DNA of 64,000 nt from Blumeriella jaapii (taxonomy: Eukaryota; Ascomycota; Leotiomycetes; Helotiales; Drepanopezizaceae), in the NCBI GenBank assembly GCA_009599575.1, contig VWND01000005.1, forward strand, positions 806,001 to 870,000, in the 5' to 3' direction. The first letter of the stretch is position 1. Every line of letters starts with the position of its first letter. Below are positions 33,614 to 45,900 of this stretch, in pieces. The translations under genes were made by a program, and so were the position numbers. The notes under the pieces were generated by a model. That model was not told the DNA's origin, did no database searches, and worked only from the letters and a program-made list of their open reading frames with translations.

Positions 33614-36106
33614 AGCACTCGACTCCTTTGACTCCGACTCGGAAATTTCCCTGTCCGGTCTGTACATTTTGACTTATCCCTGCCAGCAGGGCAGGCTTTG
33701 CTTTTGGATTAATCAACGCCGGCCTTACATAACTCGGCCTATACGATTCTTTTTGACTAGCTTCTCGGCATCGCACGATTGGCTTGCGAGTACTTGAGTT
33801 GATATCCAACTTTCGGTGGTTTCTGCGCGCGATGACCTTTGTGACCGTGGAGGTGGGGGCAAAAGAGGTGAAAGAGTGCCTCAATGAGCGAGCGCAAACT
33901 TTTTTTCTGGTATCATGCTCGAGGCAGAGATTCGAATCGATTCGCATTTACGTTTACGGTGTGATGGCTGTGCCGGGCGTGTGGGCGCAGGCAGGGGCAA
34001 GCGAGCGGATCTGTTTGACCGGTAGCATCTGCAGTAGATGTCGATATTCTTAGCGGTGACGTGATATGAACGGAATACATCTCCCACATGCCAGAGGTTC
34101 TCTGCTTTTCGCACACACGTGACCTTTCTGCGTAAGCTTGCGGTAAAGAATGACCGTTATGGCAAGTCCGTCTCCGTCTCCTATTGGGCAGCACGCCACG
34201 TGGCACGAACCTAAATAGCCGAGACGCAGGAACGAAAACAAAACAAACCCGGCCCTCACGAGCCGGGACGTGAGAGCGATGTACCAACCACCCACCTAAC
34301 GTACCTACAGTACCTACGATGCAATCGTACCGTACCGTACCGTACTCCAGCACCGCTCTCGCTGCCTTGCTCCATCTCATCTCCTCTCCTCTCCTCTCCT
34401 CTCCTCTCCTCTCCTCTCCTCTCCCGACGCAAGTAAGTGATCGTATCCTATCGGTCGCATGCATGCATGCGTTAATCATCTGTTTTTATTTTCACACCCG
34501 CTGTCGTTACAGTTTGTTTGTTGATTGATGGATGGATGGAGGGATGGATGGATGGATGGATGGATGGATGGAGGGATGGATGGATGGAGGGATGGATGGA
34601 TGGATGGATGGAGGGATGGATGGCTTGGGATAAAAAAAATCATCATTTGGATCCGGTAAGGTACGTGAGTGAGTGAGTGAGTGAGTGAGTGAGTGAGTGA
34701 GTGAGTGAGTGAGTGAATCAACAACGCCCGGGCGCCCAGTGGGATACTGGCCGGCGTGGCGTGCTGACTGACTCCTGCGCGTAGCGCTAGTTCGGCTTCG
34801 GGTGGGAGGTGGGAAATACGTACGATATGAATGAATGGACGTTGATGCTTGATGGTTGATGGTGCTTTGTGTTTGGATGCAACTTAGCGTGAATGTATAC
34901 GCGAGAATACTTCGTGTTTGGAAGCAGCCCCAGCACAAACACCCACGCGAGAATGCCCCCCCTCCGAAAAAGAAAAGAATCTGCGGGTACGGTTCCGTCG
35001 GGATGTTGGGAGGAGCGAGATCTAGCTGGTGCCGCGATGAGCTTCCGGACAATCAGAGATAGGCAGGCTCCTCGGCGGAAAAGACAGGGCCGAGGGAATT
35101 GAGAATGGCGCTCGAGGGCTGGCTTGCGCGGGAGCTGGAGGAGGAGAAGGAGGAGGAGGACAAGATAGGAAGCCGGAAGAGTGAACTGGTCCGGAAGGTT
35201 GCCAGGACCGATGTTGCCCCTCGGCGTGAGAGACTCCTAGGCTTGAAAGGTGAAAGAAAAAAGACACTCCTACTATAGCCATCCGCGGCCCATACGCTGC
35301 ATCCGGACTGGATAGCAACCACAGACAGCAAGGTGCTATCCATCATGATGGTCCCCAGTCCTTCGTGCCTTGCGACTGAACGTGTGTACCGCGACTCGAA
35401 CGAGCACCGGAAAGCCCTGGCGATGATCTGGATGCCTGGGAGCGCCTACACAGGGAGGGGCACGTCTATCAGGAGACGTGATGAACCGGTCGACAGTACG
35501 GGTTATGGGAAGACGTCGATGCACGATTGCTTCTCCGATGCTGATGGGGATGGCCAGGTCCGCAAGTTGGATAGGGGGGCCGCGGAGGAGATGAAGGTGC
35601 GGCGGAGGCAGCTACGTGAATGAGAAAGCGGAGAGTGAGTATGCGGAGAGTGAGTATGCGGAGAGTGAGTGTGCGGAGAGTGAGTATGCGGAGAGTGAGT
35701 TTGCGGAGAGACTGGCGAAAGCGTAGAGAAAGAAGACGCGGTTGGAGAGGCAAGGAAGGATATCTAGGTACAGAGTGGTGATTCGAACATGCGTTTTTTG
35801 CCCCTCCTTTCATCTTGAACTTTGCACTCAAAGAGCCAGATTCACCTGCGTGGAGCCAAAGAAGCCGTCCGGGAATCCTGTCCCGTGGATATTGTTAAAC
35901 ACGTGATGTAAGTGGACATTGAAAAAGAGTGGGGTTCTGTTTACAACAAGCGCGTACCTGCCTCGAACAAGCGCACGACTTGCTTCCCGTCCCTCGACTT
36001 TGCCTCGACATCAGACAATCTCGGTGCGCAGCAGAACTCTCTCGCATGGTACCATCCGCAAGTGTCTCCATCGAGATAACCTCGTTCACCCGCTATTCTC
36101 TCGAGA
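33614..36106. other. Intergenic DNA with microsatellites
   Basis: Holds (CTCTC)n (34378-34423), (GGAT)n with GAGG variants (34527-34623), (GTGA)n (34665-34717) and a 15-nt repeat (35628-35711). No conserved protein is recognised. The last few hundred bases probably contain the promoter of the downstream homeodomain-like gene. Confidence 0.55.
35628..35711. repeat. 15-nt tandem repeat GCGGAGAGTGAGTAT
   Basis: About 5.6 units with few changes (T/G at one position). Because the unit is five codons, the plus strand encodes an MRRVS repeat and the minus strand an LTLRI repeat. Neither frame has other gene support. Confidence 0.85.
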
Positions 36107-37676
36107 ATGGACGGCGCTCCGTCACCAGCCTGCGGCACGCAGGTTCCCACACCGTTAGCTTCTGGGAGCACGCAGTCTTCTCACGCCGTCGAGGCCATCC
36201 TGGCTTCGCAAACATCTCCGGCTGCTCAGGTTCAACAGTCAGCACTGCCAAGTGCAGAACGATCGGCGTCGGGATCGAAATACAACAAAGACAGCCATCA
36301 AACCGACACGAGAAACGATCTGCGCAAGATGGCATCGACTAATCAACGCCCGGATCAAAAGCACGGCAAAAAAGTTGCTCCGCGACTCAGCTCCAATCCC
36401 GAATCGGAGGCCAGGGGGCTTGTAAGCACGCCAGAACCTAGAGCACCAACGCCGCAGGTGAAGACTTGTTCGGGATTCCGAGCCCCGTTTAAAGAGGAAA
36501 TCAGAGCCGCGTTCAAGGAGGAGGCAAAGCAAGGCCTGTGGCCAAGTACAGAATCGAAGGAGCGATTGTTGAGTCTTGGCCTGACAGCGGCGCAAATCAC
36601 GGTATGTCACAAGTAACACCCCTCTTCTGCGATCCAACCCGAAGACTAATGATTGCTCAAGGCGTGGTTTGGAAATGCTCGTGCGGCCGAGAAAAGAGAA
36701 CACTCACGGCACCTTGTGCTGACGGCTCGGGCCAGTAGCGAGAAACCAAAGCAGGACTCTCTCCGGGACAACAGCCAGAGACACGCGCCAGGTTCTTCCG
36801 TGTTGTCTTCGGATCGCACCGTTGATGATCCCGACCACGTCCCTATGGTGACTTCGACCGAAAGCCGAAGCGCAGAATCGAAGGGAGGACCAAACGCGAA
36901 GGACGGCAAGAAACGAAAGCGAGATTCTTACCTGTCGTCTGCGACCAACACTCGTGACGACTCCGACTACATCGCTCTCATGACTTCGAGAGCAACCCAA
37001 GTCGCAGAGGCGGATCTTGCACCAAATATGGAGGTGAGAGCCTAGACCTTGGGAGGGACTGAGATACTGACTTCGTCTAGACTGCACGTCCAGGACACGT
37101 CTTCGGCCAGGCCGGTGCCCGAGACTCGAGTGACGGCCCCGAACACATCCCCGAGACAGTTTCGGAAGAAGGTCATGCTGCAGATAGCCATCAGGCCGCA
37201 AGCTCGAGCGCAGGACCAAGTGGGAAGAAGGTAAGAAAGAGCTCACTCACGCTTGTCAAGGGAGTCGAGGTGATAATCCCCTCTAGGTCGCGAGTCCAGA
37301 ACACGTCTGGCGCAATACCGGTTCAAGGGACCCAAGCCATCCTCTCCTTCTGGTCGCACCGCCTGTTCCAGCTTCCACCGAAGTCGATCTCAGCATGAAG
37401 ATCCAGGAACTCGATGCCAGGGCTTCCGAGATCAGGCAGAAGAGACTCGGCAGATCTGGTGAATGGACGACGCACACGGAGGACGTTGCCGAGTCTGACG
37501 AGTACCTCCGGGTGCTGGAGAGGCTACGCGCAGGGGCTCAAAAGGGCAGGGATGATTCGATGCGGCTTGCGGAGGCCATTGCCGCGGAGCTCTCGAGCTT
37601 CGATGACGAGGTCGAGAAGCTCGAACAGGAGAAGGCGTCTCTCTTGAGAGCCTCGCAGATCGGGGCCTCGGCTTGA
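36107..37676 (+). CDS. Homeodomain-like protein with C-terminal coiled coil, function unknown
   Basis: Proposed exons are 36107-36601, 36662-37033, 37081-37230 and 37287-37676, giving 468 residues. All introns are GT-AG (60, 47 and 56 nt) and all fall between codons. Residues about 121-178 look like a divergent homeodomain. The segment FRAPFKEEIRAAFKEEAKQG leads into LWPSTESKERLLSLGLTAAQ and then ITAWFGNARAAEKRE, which has the invariant WFxNxR of helix 3. The first intron falls just before that tryptophan. The rest is Ser/Thr-rich and disordered, with a basic KKRKR stretch (possible nuclear signal). The last 90 residues form a heptad-like helix (SMKIQELDARASEIRQKRL to LEQEKASLLRA). I infer a nuclear DNA-binding protein. 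I do not recognise an ortholog. The start codon is the first ATG in the frame and is not otherwise certain. It is convergent with fyv7. Confidence 0.68.
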
Positions 37677-38306
37677 GAGCGTGCGAGATCTCGAGATCGT
37701 GGCATTTGGCTTCGGCTCTCGGAGAACGTGGGCTTTGTGCACAGTGGGCTGGAGGGAGAGGGGGTCTTTTGCGTTCTTTTCTCTCTCTGCTGGATTGCGG
37801 TCGTTGGCGTTCACCCGCAGATCTTTGAGGCTCGTCGCGGATTGGTGGTCGTGACAAGGGGTCGGCGAGGCTTTGTATATCACGCATCAGCAGCATGTCC
37901 TACACCGGCCGGTATCAAGGATAGAGTCGTTCAGATGCTCATATGTACCTATAATGAATGGTGAGTTCTCAAAGACCCTTTCTTTGCATGGAACCAAGCC
38001 CCCTTCGTGTTGCAGAGCTGTTCATGCTTGTTGGTTAGAAGCCTTGATAGATTCCTTCCTTTGAGATGTCTGCTATTCGACTAGATTTGGAACCCGCAAC
38101 CGCATACAGGAATGCCCAGACGATATCCGAAGTTCCAAAATGAAAACTCACTTTCATCACCTAGTTCTGCGCTTTTTGGTCCCCTCTTTCCGATGGCGCG
38201 ATTCCATGAGGGCCTGGATCAACGGGCTCACTCTGCCCACCACAGTAACAAGGGTATCACCTTCTCACAGTCAACAGTGATCTATCCACCCTATGCACCT
38301 TGAAAC
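37677..38306. other. Intergenic DNA between convergent genes
   Basis: 630 bp of non-repetitive DNA between the homeodomain-like gene and the fyv7 stop codon. Nothing is recognised beyond expected 3' UTRs. Confidence 0.5.
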
Positions 38307-38967
38307 TCAGCTCCCCACCATCCGCTTTACCTTCTCTAGCAAAACCTGACTCTCTTTTCCCAACTTCCGCTGCCCATTCTTCCCACCCGTCCTCGCCTTT
38401 GCCATCGTCCGCCTGAACCTCTCCCTCTCCTCAATCTTCGCCTTCTTCTCCCTCTGATTCTTCTCGTACTCTGCCCTCCTCGCCTCGGCCTCGGCCTTCT
38501 TGCGCTGCGCAAACTCCAGCTCCTTCTCGAAATACCCCGGCTTCTTCGCCCTTCCCTGCCGCGGCCTCCGCTCAAACGCTTCTCGATTAGGGTTGGGATC
38601 TTGGGGCAGATCTTCCGGGGCATCGAGCATCGCCTGCCGCTCGGGGTGCAGCTCTTGCGAGACGGGCTGGACGGGCCCGGCTGGCTCGGGCTCGCGAGGG
38701 AAGATAGCCGGCGGCAGGTCGGTCTGCGCTTTGAGCTTGGCGTAGGATTTTTTGATCTTGGCTTTCTGGATGAGGTCTCTTTTGATTTTGATCACTGCCG
38801 GCAAGGTCAGCATGTGGCGGCCTTGATTTCTCTCCTGCGGCGCAAGACGTGCCTTTTCTCCGGTGGACTCCATCGGGGAGGTTGTCCGGTCCAATCTTGA
38901 AGCCCGGGCGATGTTTCTTGGGCTTCGGTTCCGATGCCACATCTTCTGCTGGTCGTTTTGATGCCAT
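38307..38967 (-). CDS. fyv7: rRNA-processing protein FYV7
   Basis: Two exons, 38967-38853 and 38794-38307, giving 200 residues. The N-terminus (KKHRPGFKIGPDNLPDGVHR) joined to RKVIKIKRDLIQKAKIKKSY is the FYV7 signature. The rest is Lys/Glu/Arg-rich helix (KKPGYFEKELEFAQRKKAEA), as in the family. In yeast, Fyv7 is a nucleolar factor needed for 35S pre-rRNA processing and 40S assembly. The 58-nt intron begins with GC (AAAAG|GCACGT) and ends CGGCAG, with a TGCTGAC branch site close to the 3' end. No GT donor restores the conserved reading. The start at 38967 gives the shortest family-like N-terminus, though an in-frame ATG lies 19 codons upstream. Divergent from the Atos-family gene. Confidence 0.92.
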
Positions 38968-39446
38968 TGCGATTGTAGTTGGGTTGGTTGCCTTTGACGT
39001 GGCGGGGGGGATAGATAAATGCATGTATCAAACGCTACCGTATTACTTTTGGAAACAAAATTACACGCTAGTAGATAGCCGCTCGGATTATCTATATTCC
39101 CGCATCTTATCGATAAGCTAGCTCCTTGGCTAAGGTAGGCACGATCTCATCGTCGAAAGTGACGACCGGCCGGCCATCCATCCTCTACCCGAGTATATCT
39201 GCTCTTTTCCTCACCGACATTTTCTCGGCACCGGCTCTCCTTTCTACCTCTTCTGGTGCTCCTGGCACTATTTCACACCCGCATTAACTGGCGCAGTCGT
39301 ATGCTGAGTTATTAATGTATCGTGCCGCACGAGCACAAAGACCCGCCTCTGCCGACCACACGCCGAACTCCCACGCCCTTGGCACCTCCAGCCTCAGCAC
39401 GATGCTGATATAGCAGCAAAAGGAAGCGTTTTGAAGGGGAGACAGA
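38968..39446. promoter_or_regulatory. Divergent intergenic region, fyv7 and Atos-family gene
   Basis: 479 bp between two divergent start codons. It contains a perfect 12-bp palindrome CTTATCGATAAG (39106-39117), which is two inverted GATAAG words sharing their centre. GATAAG matches the core for fungal GATA factors. Function is not shown. Confidence 0.5.
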
Positions 39447-41904
39447 ATGCCCATCTTCCAAGACGACTTCGGTAGCCGTCGGGCAACTCCTCCGCCGGCC
39501 AAACCTTCAAGGCACCGGTCGACATCACCCAGTGGGGGGTTCTTGATGGAGAGAAAGGATTCGGAAGAGAGTATCAGAACGGAGTTATGCGAAGGACCAG
39601 TGTCGAATGTCGTCGAGGAGGACCGAGAATTTCCAACAACTGGCCTGCATTCGACACTCGAATTTCCAGTTCAGACGACATCTGACAGGGTCGAGCTGAT
39701 CGATCGACTGACAAGAGGGCAGAGTCCAGACTGGTTGCCAAATCGCAACGTAAAGACCATCCGTTCCTGACTTATCGTTGTGTTTCCTGTACTGACTATC
39801 ATTTTAGCTAGGATCTCTGGTGCAAGAATGCGATCAGACTCCAAGGAAGCCCTCTAGTGCGTCGAACGTTCCACCGTTGCTCCCCTCGCCAGAGATACTA
39901 GACATCAAGCGGACGTCCTCACCCGACAAAGAGAGGAACGAGACTGGGCCACAGATTGAAAGGCCGGGGTCGGCATTGCACAGCGGCGATTTTACAGAAG
40001 GGTCCGAACTCTCGGACAGGAATGGCCTCCTCCGACCAGCATCGTCTCTGAGCAGATCAGAGCAGGCACCTTGGCTCGCAACATCTCCGCCTCGACATTT
40101 TTCGCCCTTCCAAAACGATCACTTCCAGCCATCGGGTGACAGGCTTGACGGGGGACGATCTCGCGCTCCCTCCTTATCCTCGTCGTACTCGTCCAGCTTC
40201 GTATTGAAGCCGCCGACAAGCCCACTCGTGCAGTCGGAAAGTAACGATGACTTGACGTTCGGTCTAAACCCGATAGACATAAGCCCATCGTCCCAGAGGC
40301 ATCCTCGACGACACACCCTACAGACAGGCCCTTCAGTCCAGTCTACGCCCTCGGTACCAACATCAGCCGCCTCTAACCGAGCCTTGCCGCATCTCCGGCG
40401 CGACAGTACATTTCATTACCAAGCCCACCAACCAAGAAGATCCCTTACATCTAATCAACTTCCGAGCTCGACTCCTTCACCACAAACGCCAAATTTTGCG
40501 CGGAGGCCATCCTATACCTCGGATAGCTCGCCACTGCATCATGCGTCGATGGTCGGTTCGTACGAAGAAAGCATTCTCCGTGGACGAATGTCAACGACGC
40601 CCTCAAAGCCTTTGGACTTCGTGGCTCAGATTGGTGTTTTGGGTCTTGGAAAGTGCAAGTCGAATCTTCGCTGTCCAGCTCATGTGACTGTGCCCTTTCC
40701 GGCCGTATTCTACAGCTACGAAACTACGAGCCATGGTCGCACGGTGAAGTCTGAAGATGGACCAAGTCCTTATGTCGGTCAAATTGATCTCGAAAACAGC
40801 CTTCCGAACCCAGATGAGACTCGCAATAGCAAAAGGAAGCGCAATCTCATCTCGAGTCGGACTCCCGCTGGAGATATTGATATGATTGATAGCGCAGCTA
40901 CCGCACAACCTACAGAACGCGAAATCCGCAGAGCCGAGAAGTCGAAAAGGAGATCAACGTCGCCCAGAGCACCACCCGGTGGTAGCTACAGAATTCCTGA
41001 GAAGGGTCGACTGCAAATTATCATCAAGAATCCGAACAAAACAGCTGTCAAATTGTTCCTCGTCCCGTACGACCTCGCTGGGATGGAGCCAGGCACCAAA
41101 ACGTTCATTCGCCAACGAAGCTACTCTGCTGGACCAACCGTAGACATGCCTGTTTCAGCCATCCCTCAAATGTCGTCGAATACATCAGATCGTCCGATTC
41201 TGCGGTATCTAGTACACTTGCACATATGTTCGCCTTCTCGAGGTCGGTTTTATCTTTACAGGAGCATCAGGGTCGTTTTTGCCAATCGTGTGCCGGACGG
41301 CAAGGAAAAGCTGCGAAACGAGCTCTCCTTGCCCGAACCACGTTTCAGTACATACAAGCCTGGCCGAGACTCTTGTCTCGGCCTCGGGCTTAATGGAGGC
41401 CCAGGCGCAAGCCTTGCAGTCGACAAAGCATTGAGGCGACGAAGCGCGGGCTTTTCACTTGCCGCTTCAGCCAAAACATCCGATTCGATGCATGGGATGA
41501 CCTCGGCGATAGAGAAAGGTTTTAGTCGCGGAACAGCACTCAACTTTGGTCGAGGCTCAAGTACCACTGCTGTTCCGCCCATCCCATTCAGCCTTTTCGG
41601 TCAGCCGACGAGCAGAGACAATGATTCTAGCCTCGTTAGGCACAACGACGTCCAATCGCCATGTTCTAGCAAGAGTAGTCAACCACCGACTTCGAGGAGC
41701 TCCGAGTCTATGTCATGGCACAGTGATAGCACCGGCGTCGTTGGCAGCTACGATAAGCTGAACAAAGGCGATTCTGGATACGGAGGCAAATTTCTTGCAG
41801 GATCACCCGATAGCAAGGTGGTCGCTGAAGGGCTACTCGCGCAAAAGTTAAAGGATCTTGGGGTTAGGATGAAGCACTCTCAGGATGAAGCGGACGTGGC
41901 ATGA
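39447..41904 (+). CDS. Atos/FAM214-family protein (DUF4210 and chromosome-segregation-type domains)
   Basis: Two exons, 39447-39749 and 39808-41904, 799 residues, with a 58-nt GT-AG intron. The first 350 residues are Ser/Pro-rich and disordered. The family core starts at SYEESILRGRMSTTPSKPLD, continues with FVAQIGVLGLGKCKSNLRCP, then AHVTVPFPAVFYSY (DUF4210 type). It ends with GSYRIPEKGRLQIIIKNPNK, TAVKLFLVPYDLAGMEPGTK and ILRYLVHLHICSPSRGRFYL (the C-terminal domain named for meiotic chromosome segregation in fission yeast). In animals, Atossa family members act as nuclear transcriptional regulators. The fungal role is poorly known, with a link to chromosome segregation in fission yeast. A second disordered Ser-rich tail follows. 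Convergent with the PPR gene downstream. Confidence 0.88.
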
Positions 41905-42922
41905 ATTAATTTCGGAGTAAATTGTTTGGAAAATACCCCAGGTTGAGCGTGGAGCACACAGGGCATAGACAACATGTGTAGCATATTCAGTAGCATTGGC
42001 TCCAGCGGCGTTTCTGTCTTTTGCTCACATGGCTACTTCCAATGAACTGTGAATTGTCACCCCCCCATGTCTTCCTTGTGTGGCTGGCTGGCTGGCTATC
42101 TTACTATTTCCGTCCTGGCCACTACATCTTTTTAAGCCGAAAGCCCAAGCACCATCCCTTCCCACGTTACTCCTCGTCTCATGTCTCGGTACTCGAAACA
42201 ACCGTCCTCCCTTTCGAGCATCAGTCAAGCACGTGTGGAGCGCGAAACCGAGCTTTGCACACAAGCCTTGGGCGGATTTCCCGGGGAGCATGATGTTTTT
42301 TTTTGGGGGGGGGGGGGGAGGGGGAGGGGGATTTGCTTTTTTCTATCTTTTTTTTTTTCTATCCAAAAAGTCTGGTACAGTAACGTACCTAGGTTCCTAC
42401 CTAAGCACTTGGACTTTCAATCCGGAAATGGGGAGTAGCGCAGACACGCGCCGAACGCGGTTTTGGAAGAGGTAGATCAGGTACAGTACTGTACTGTACT
42501 GTGTAAGAGTGGGAAGGCAGCCCACTATTGGTACGGTACATATCATGGAATTGCATTCCGCTTGCCAAAAAAAAAAAAGGCTCAAATAGTGGGCCTTGTG
42601 GTAAGCATTTCTTGGAATTAACTGCTTTCTCGAGGGCCTACTTTTGTTTATAGAACGCCCAGCTTGGCACGTCCTCTGCTCTACGAGAGGCTGGGGTAAG
42701 CTCTGCTTTTTGAGACGTTAGATAATATCATTATATCATCATCGTTATCATTGGGCTATTTGATAGGGACTAGGGACCTGATGAGATTTGGATTTCTTTT
42801 GAGCTTGAGGGGTGAAAATTCAATTGGATTTTTCTCTTGTTCAAACAGGCTCAAGGACACGAAATACATTATGGTACAAGTTGCTGTACATTCCAATATA
42901 CGGGCTACCTTTTGTAGCCCCT
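41905..42922. other. Intergenic DNA between convergent genes
   Basis: Holds a T9 run followed by a G-rich run (about 42297-42331), TACAGTACTGTACTGTACTG (42483-42502), and an A12 tract at about 42567. No gene is recognised. Confidence 0.55.
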
Positions 42923-45900
42923 TCAGTCACCTCTGAGTACAGTTCGCTCAAGATGATCGTCGACCCGCTGCATAGTTACGATGGCTCTCACCAATCTGGG
43001 GCAATGAGTCTCCACATGGCGAAGGAGCTCTTCTTCGTCTGCCGACTCTGCAGCCATAGATTGAAGCTCCAGATATCCCCGTGCCAGATACAGAATCGTA
43101 CGGTAGGTCGGTCGCAAGTATCTCGGTTGCTTCTTAGCATTGCGCACTTCGAGAGGAAGACGATTTCGCTCCGGGAGAGACCATCGGACTCGTGCCCAGC
43201 CAGACCAGCCATCCATCAAGTGGGTCTCACAAAGCTCAAAGGCAAGCTTGTATGCGTGTCGGCGAGCCAAGAGCTCGATGTAGGTGTTCCAGTTCTGATT
43301 GTCCAACATAAAGCCATCTTCCATCAGACTATTCACTGCACGCGTCATCTCAAAATGGGTGTAGAGGGATTCAAGGTAGATCGACAGATGCTTCGCGAGA
43401 TCCAGTTGCCGTGCTGGAAGGATCTTTTCATTCCGGACTTCATTCATATGGTCTTCCGGCAGGTCGTCGAATTCAGTTAGCGGAGCCCCTGCTTTCTTCG
43501 CGTGGGCTAGCGCAAGGTCCCAGCATTGCTGGACAGTGTCAAAGTCTTTTTCTGCCAGTTTGGCCCTCATCATGGCGTGCAAGATTTCGAGAGGAACAGA
43601 TTGGCGGTATGATGGCAGAGTGTTCTTGAAAGCTTCATAAAGCTCGTCGACAGTCGAGAAATCAGAACACCGACCGATAACGAATATGATGTACCGGTAG
43701 AACATGGTGGGATACAGAATGTCCACCGGCGCGCGCATTGCGCCTTTCCTAGCCGTGTCGGAGACGTCCTGAGGATCCATCGACGCAATTGCTTCTTGAA
43801 ACATTTCCAATGCCCGGCTTCTCACTTCTTGGACCGTACCTTCCACCGCCAACCGTTCGTCCTCAGCCACTTGAGCTTGCAGTGCCACTAGCTTTGAACT
43901 CGCACTTCCTCTCACATTTCGCTTCACCATTCTATTTGAAAGTTTGAAAACCTTGCGAAACTCTCCGGTCACGAGAAAACCTCCCATGACAACTGCGTAG
44001 TGAAAAGGAGTCGACCTGCAACCAGCTTGCGGCATGACATCTTGCAAAATGGCGCGAGCTCGATCAGGCTGCTTAACCATGCATAACACTAGCATCAAGG
44101 CTGAATAGGTGTATGTATCGTAGTCGACACCTATTTCTGACATGCGCTGGAGTAAGCGGTTCACGGTGAGCAGATCGCGCTGCATGGCATGTGCAACGAG
44201 AAGGTAGTTCCACATTCGAGTTCGGGATCCTTTAAGCTCCAGACCAACGGCTTCTTCGCAAATTGTTTCCGCTTTGTCGACATCGCCGTCTCTGATGTGG
44301 GACAACACCAAGTTATCAATCATTGCAGCACTTTTCGGTATTTGCATTTGGTCGGCGAGCTTATAAAGCCCAATGACACGGTCCACATCGCCACGTGTCG
44401 TACAGATTCCCATGATCGTGCCGAAAGTATACTCATCAGGACGAAGCTTCTCGTCGCCGAGTATTTCCTCGAAGCATTCGTATGCGCGGTCGCTATCGTG
44501 GATCTTGCCATACGCACTCAAGAGGATGTTCCAGCACACAAGATTTGGTACGAGACCATAGACATCTCGAATTTCTTGGAAAAAGGCGACGACATCTTGC
44601 ACTTCGCCGCGCTTAGCATGCACATGTAACACAGGTGCTAGATCGTCGACGTCTCTTATCCTGTTTTTCTGGCGCATTTGGTCGAAGAGAGCATGAACAG
44701 TCTGTGCATCGCCTTGTGCAGCGAATTCCCACATGCACATTTTGTAAGCTTTCCGGGTTGGGCTCGAGTAGATCCTGAAGAAGTCGTCCAGGACTGCCTG
44801 CATGCCAGCAACACTGTGATAATCGCAGAAAATTTTCAGCAATGTGTGCAGAGTTGGACGATCCCAAGTCAAGTCACTTTCCCTCCGAGCTTCTCGATAA
44901 CACCGGACCGCGAGTTTAGTTTCCTGGAGATTGGAAAGCATGTCGATAGCTTGATGATACACAAATGGAGTAGCCATCTTCCAATTTCGAAGGACTGCTA
45001 AGAGAGCTAAAAATCTGGACTGATTGAATGTTTGGCGATCTAGTAAAGCTCGCCGCACAACTTTGGACGCAAAATTCGTGAGCCCAGAGAAATCCCCCAG
45101 ATATTCTGGGGAATCATCCCCGATGCTTTTGTTGACGTATGCTGCTAATTCGAGTGCCTGACTTGCAAGGGAAGGTGATTGGTCGAGAGCTTCAAAGATG
45201 TTGTAGCTGATTCTCACACCCGACCGACCTCTAAATTCATGGACTTGCTGCCAAAGAGAGTACGCCTGTGACCAGAGAGAATTTTCTGCAAAATATGCAA
45301 GAAGCTCGTCGGATCCTGCTGGGACAGTTAGAGTCTTCAGACCAGTCAAATGCAAAGCCATTGCTTTGTCAAGATCCCCCACTCTAAGATATGATCGAAT
45401 CGTGTATCTGTATGCCAAAGCAGTCTTCTCACCAGGGCCTAACATATGAAATAGGCTTATTATCCTCTCTGCATCGACGATACGCTCCGATGGAATGAGA
45501 TATCGTATCAAGTGCTTCCGAAGAGGCCTTTGTTCCGATTCAGGCTCAAGCAAGGAAAATTGTCGCCAGGCTTCTTCGAAGTCAAAGCGTGAGGTAAGAC
45601 TTAGACTTTCATACAGCATCTGCATGCTAGTGTTGTCGGCAAGTGATAAAGCGTCATTTCCAATGACCTCGGCGTCCACAGCAAGTCCCGTCGCGTCTGT
45701 GATGTTATCTTTCGCAGAAGATGTGTATTGTCGGTACCCGATTTTCTCCAGGTCGTTTCTAGCAAGCCTCCCACCACCTTGCCTGCTGCCGAAACCCCAA
45801 CCTGAATTCCGCCGTAGGGAGTGCAGCGTTTCAGCCGGGAACAAAAAATCGAGTTTCATCCCAGATCCCGCCATTGTTGAATGCCGTGTGTGCACATCTG

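Noticed and set aside
35333..35831. Small gene in the intergenic DNA before the homeodomain-like gene
   Set aside because: The open frames are short, repetitive and lack conserved sequence or splice structure.
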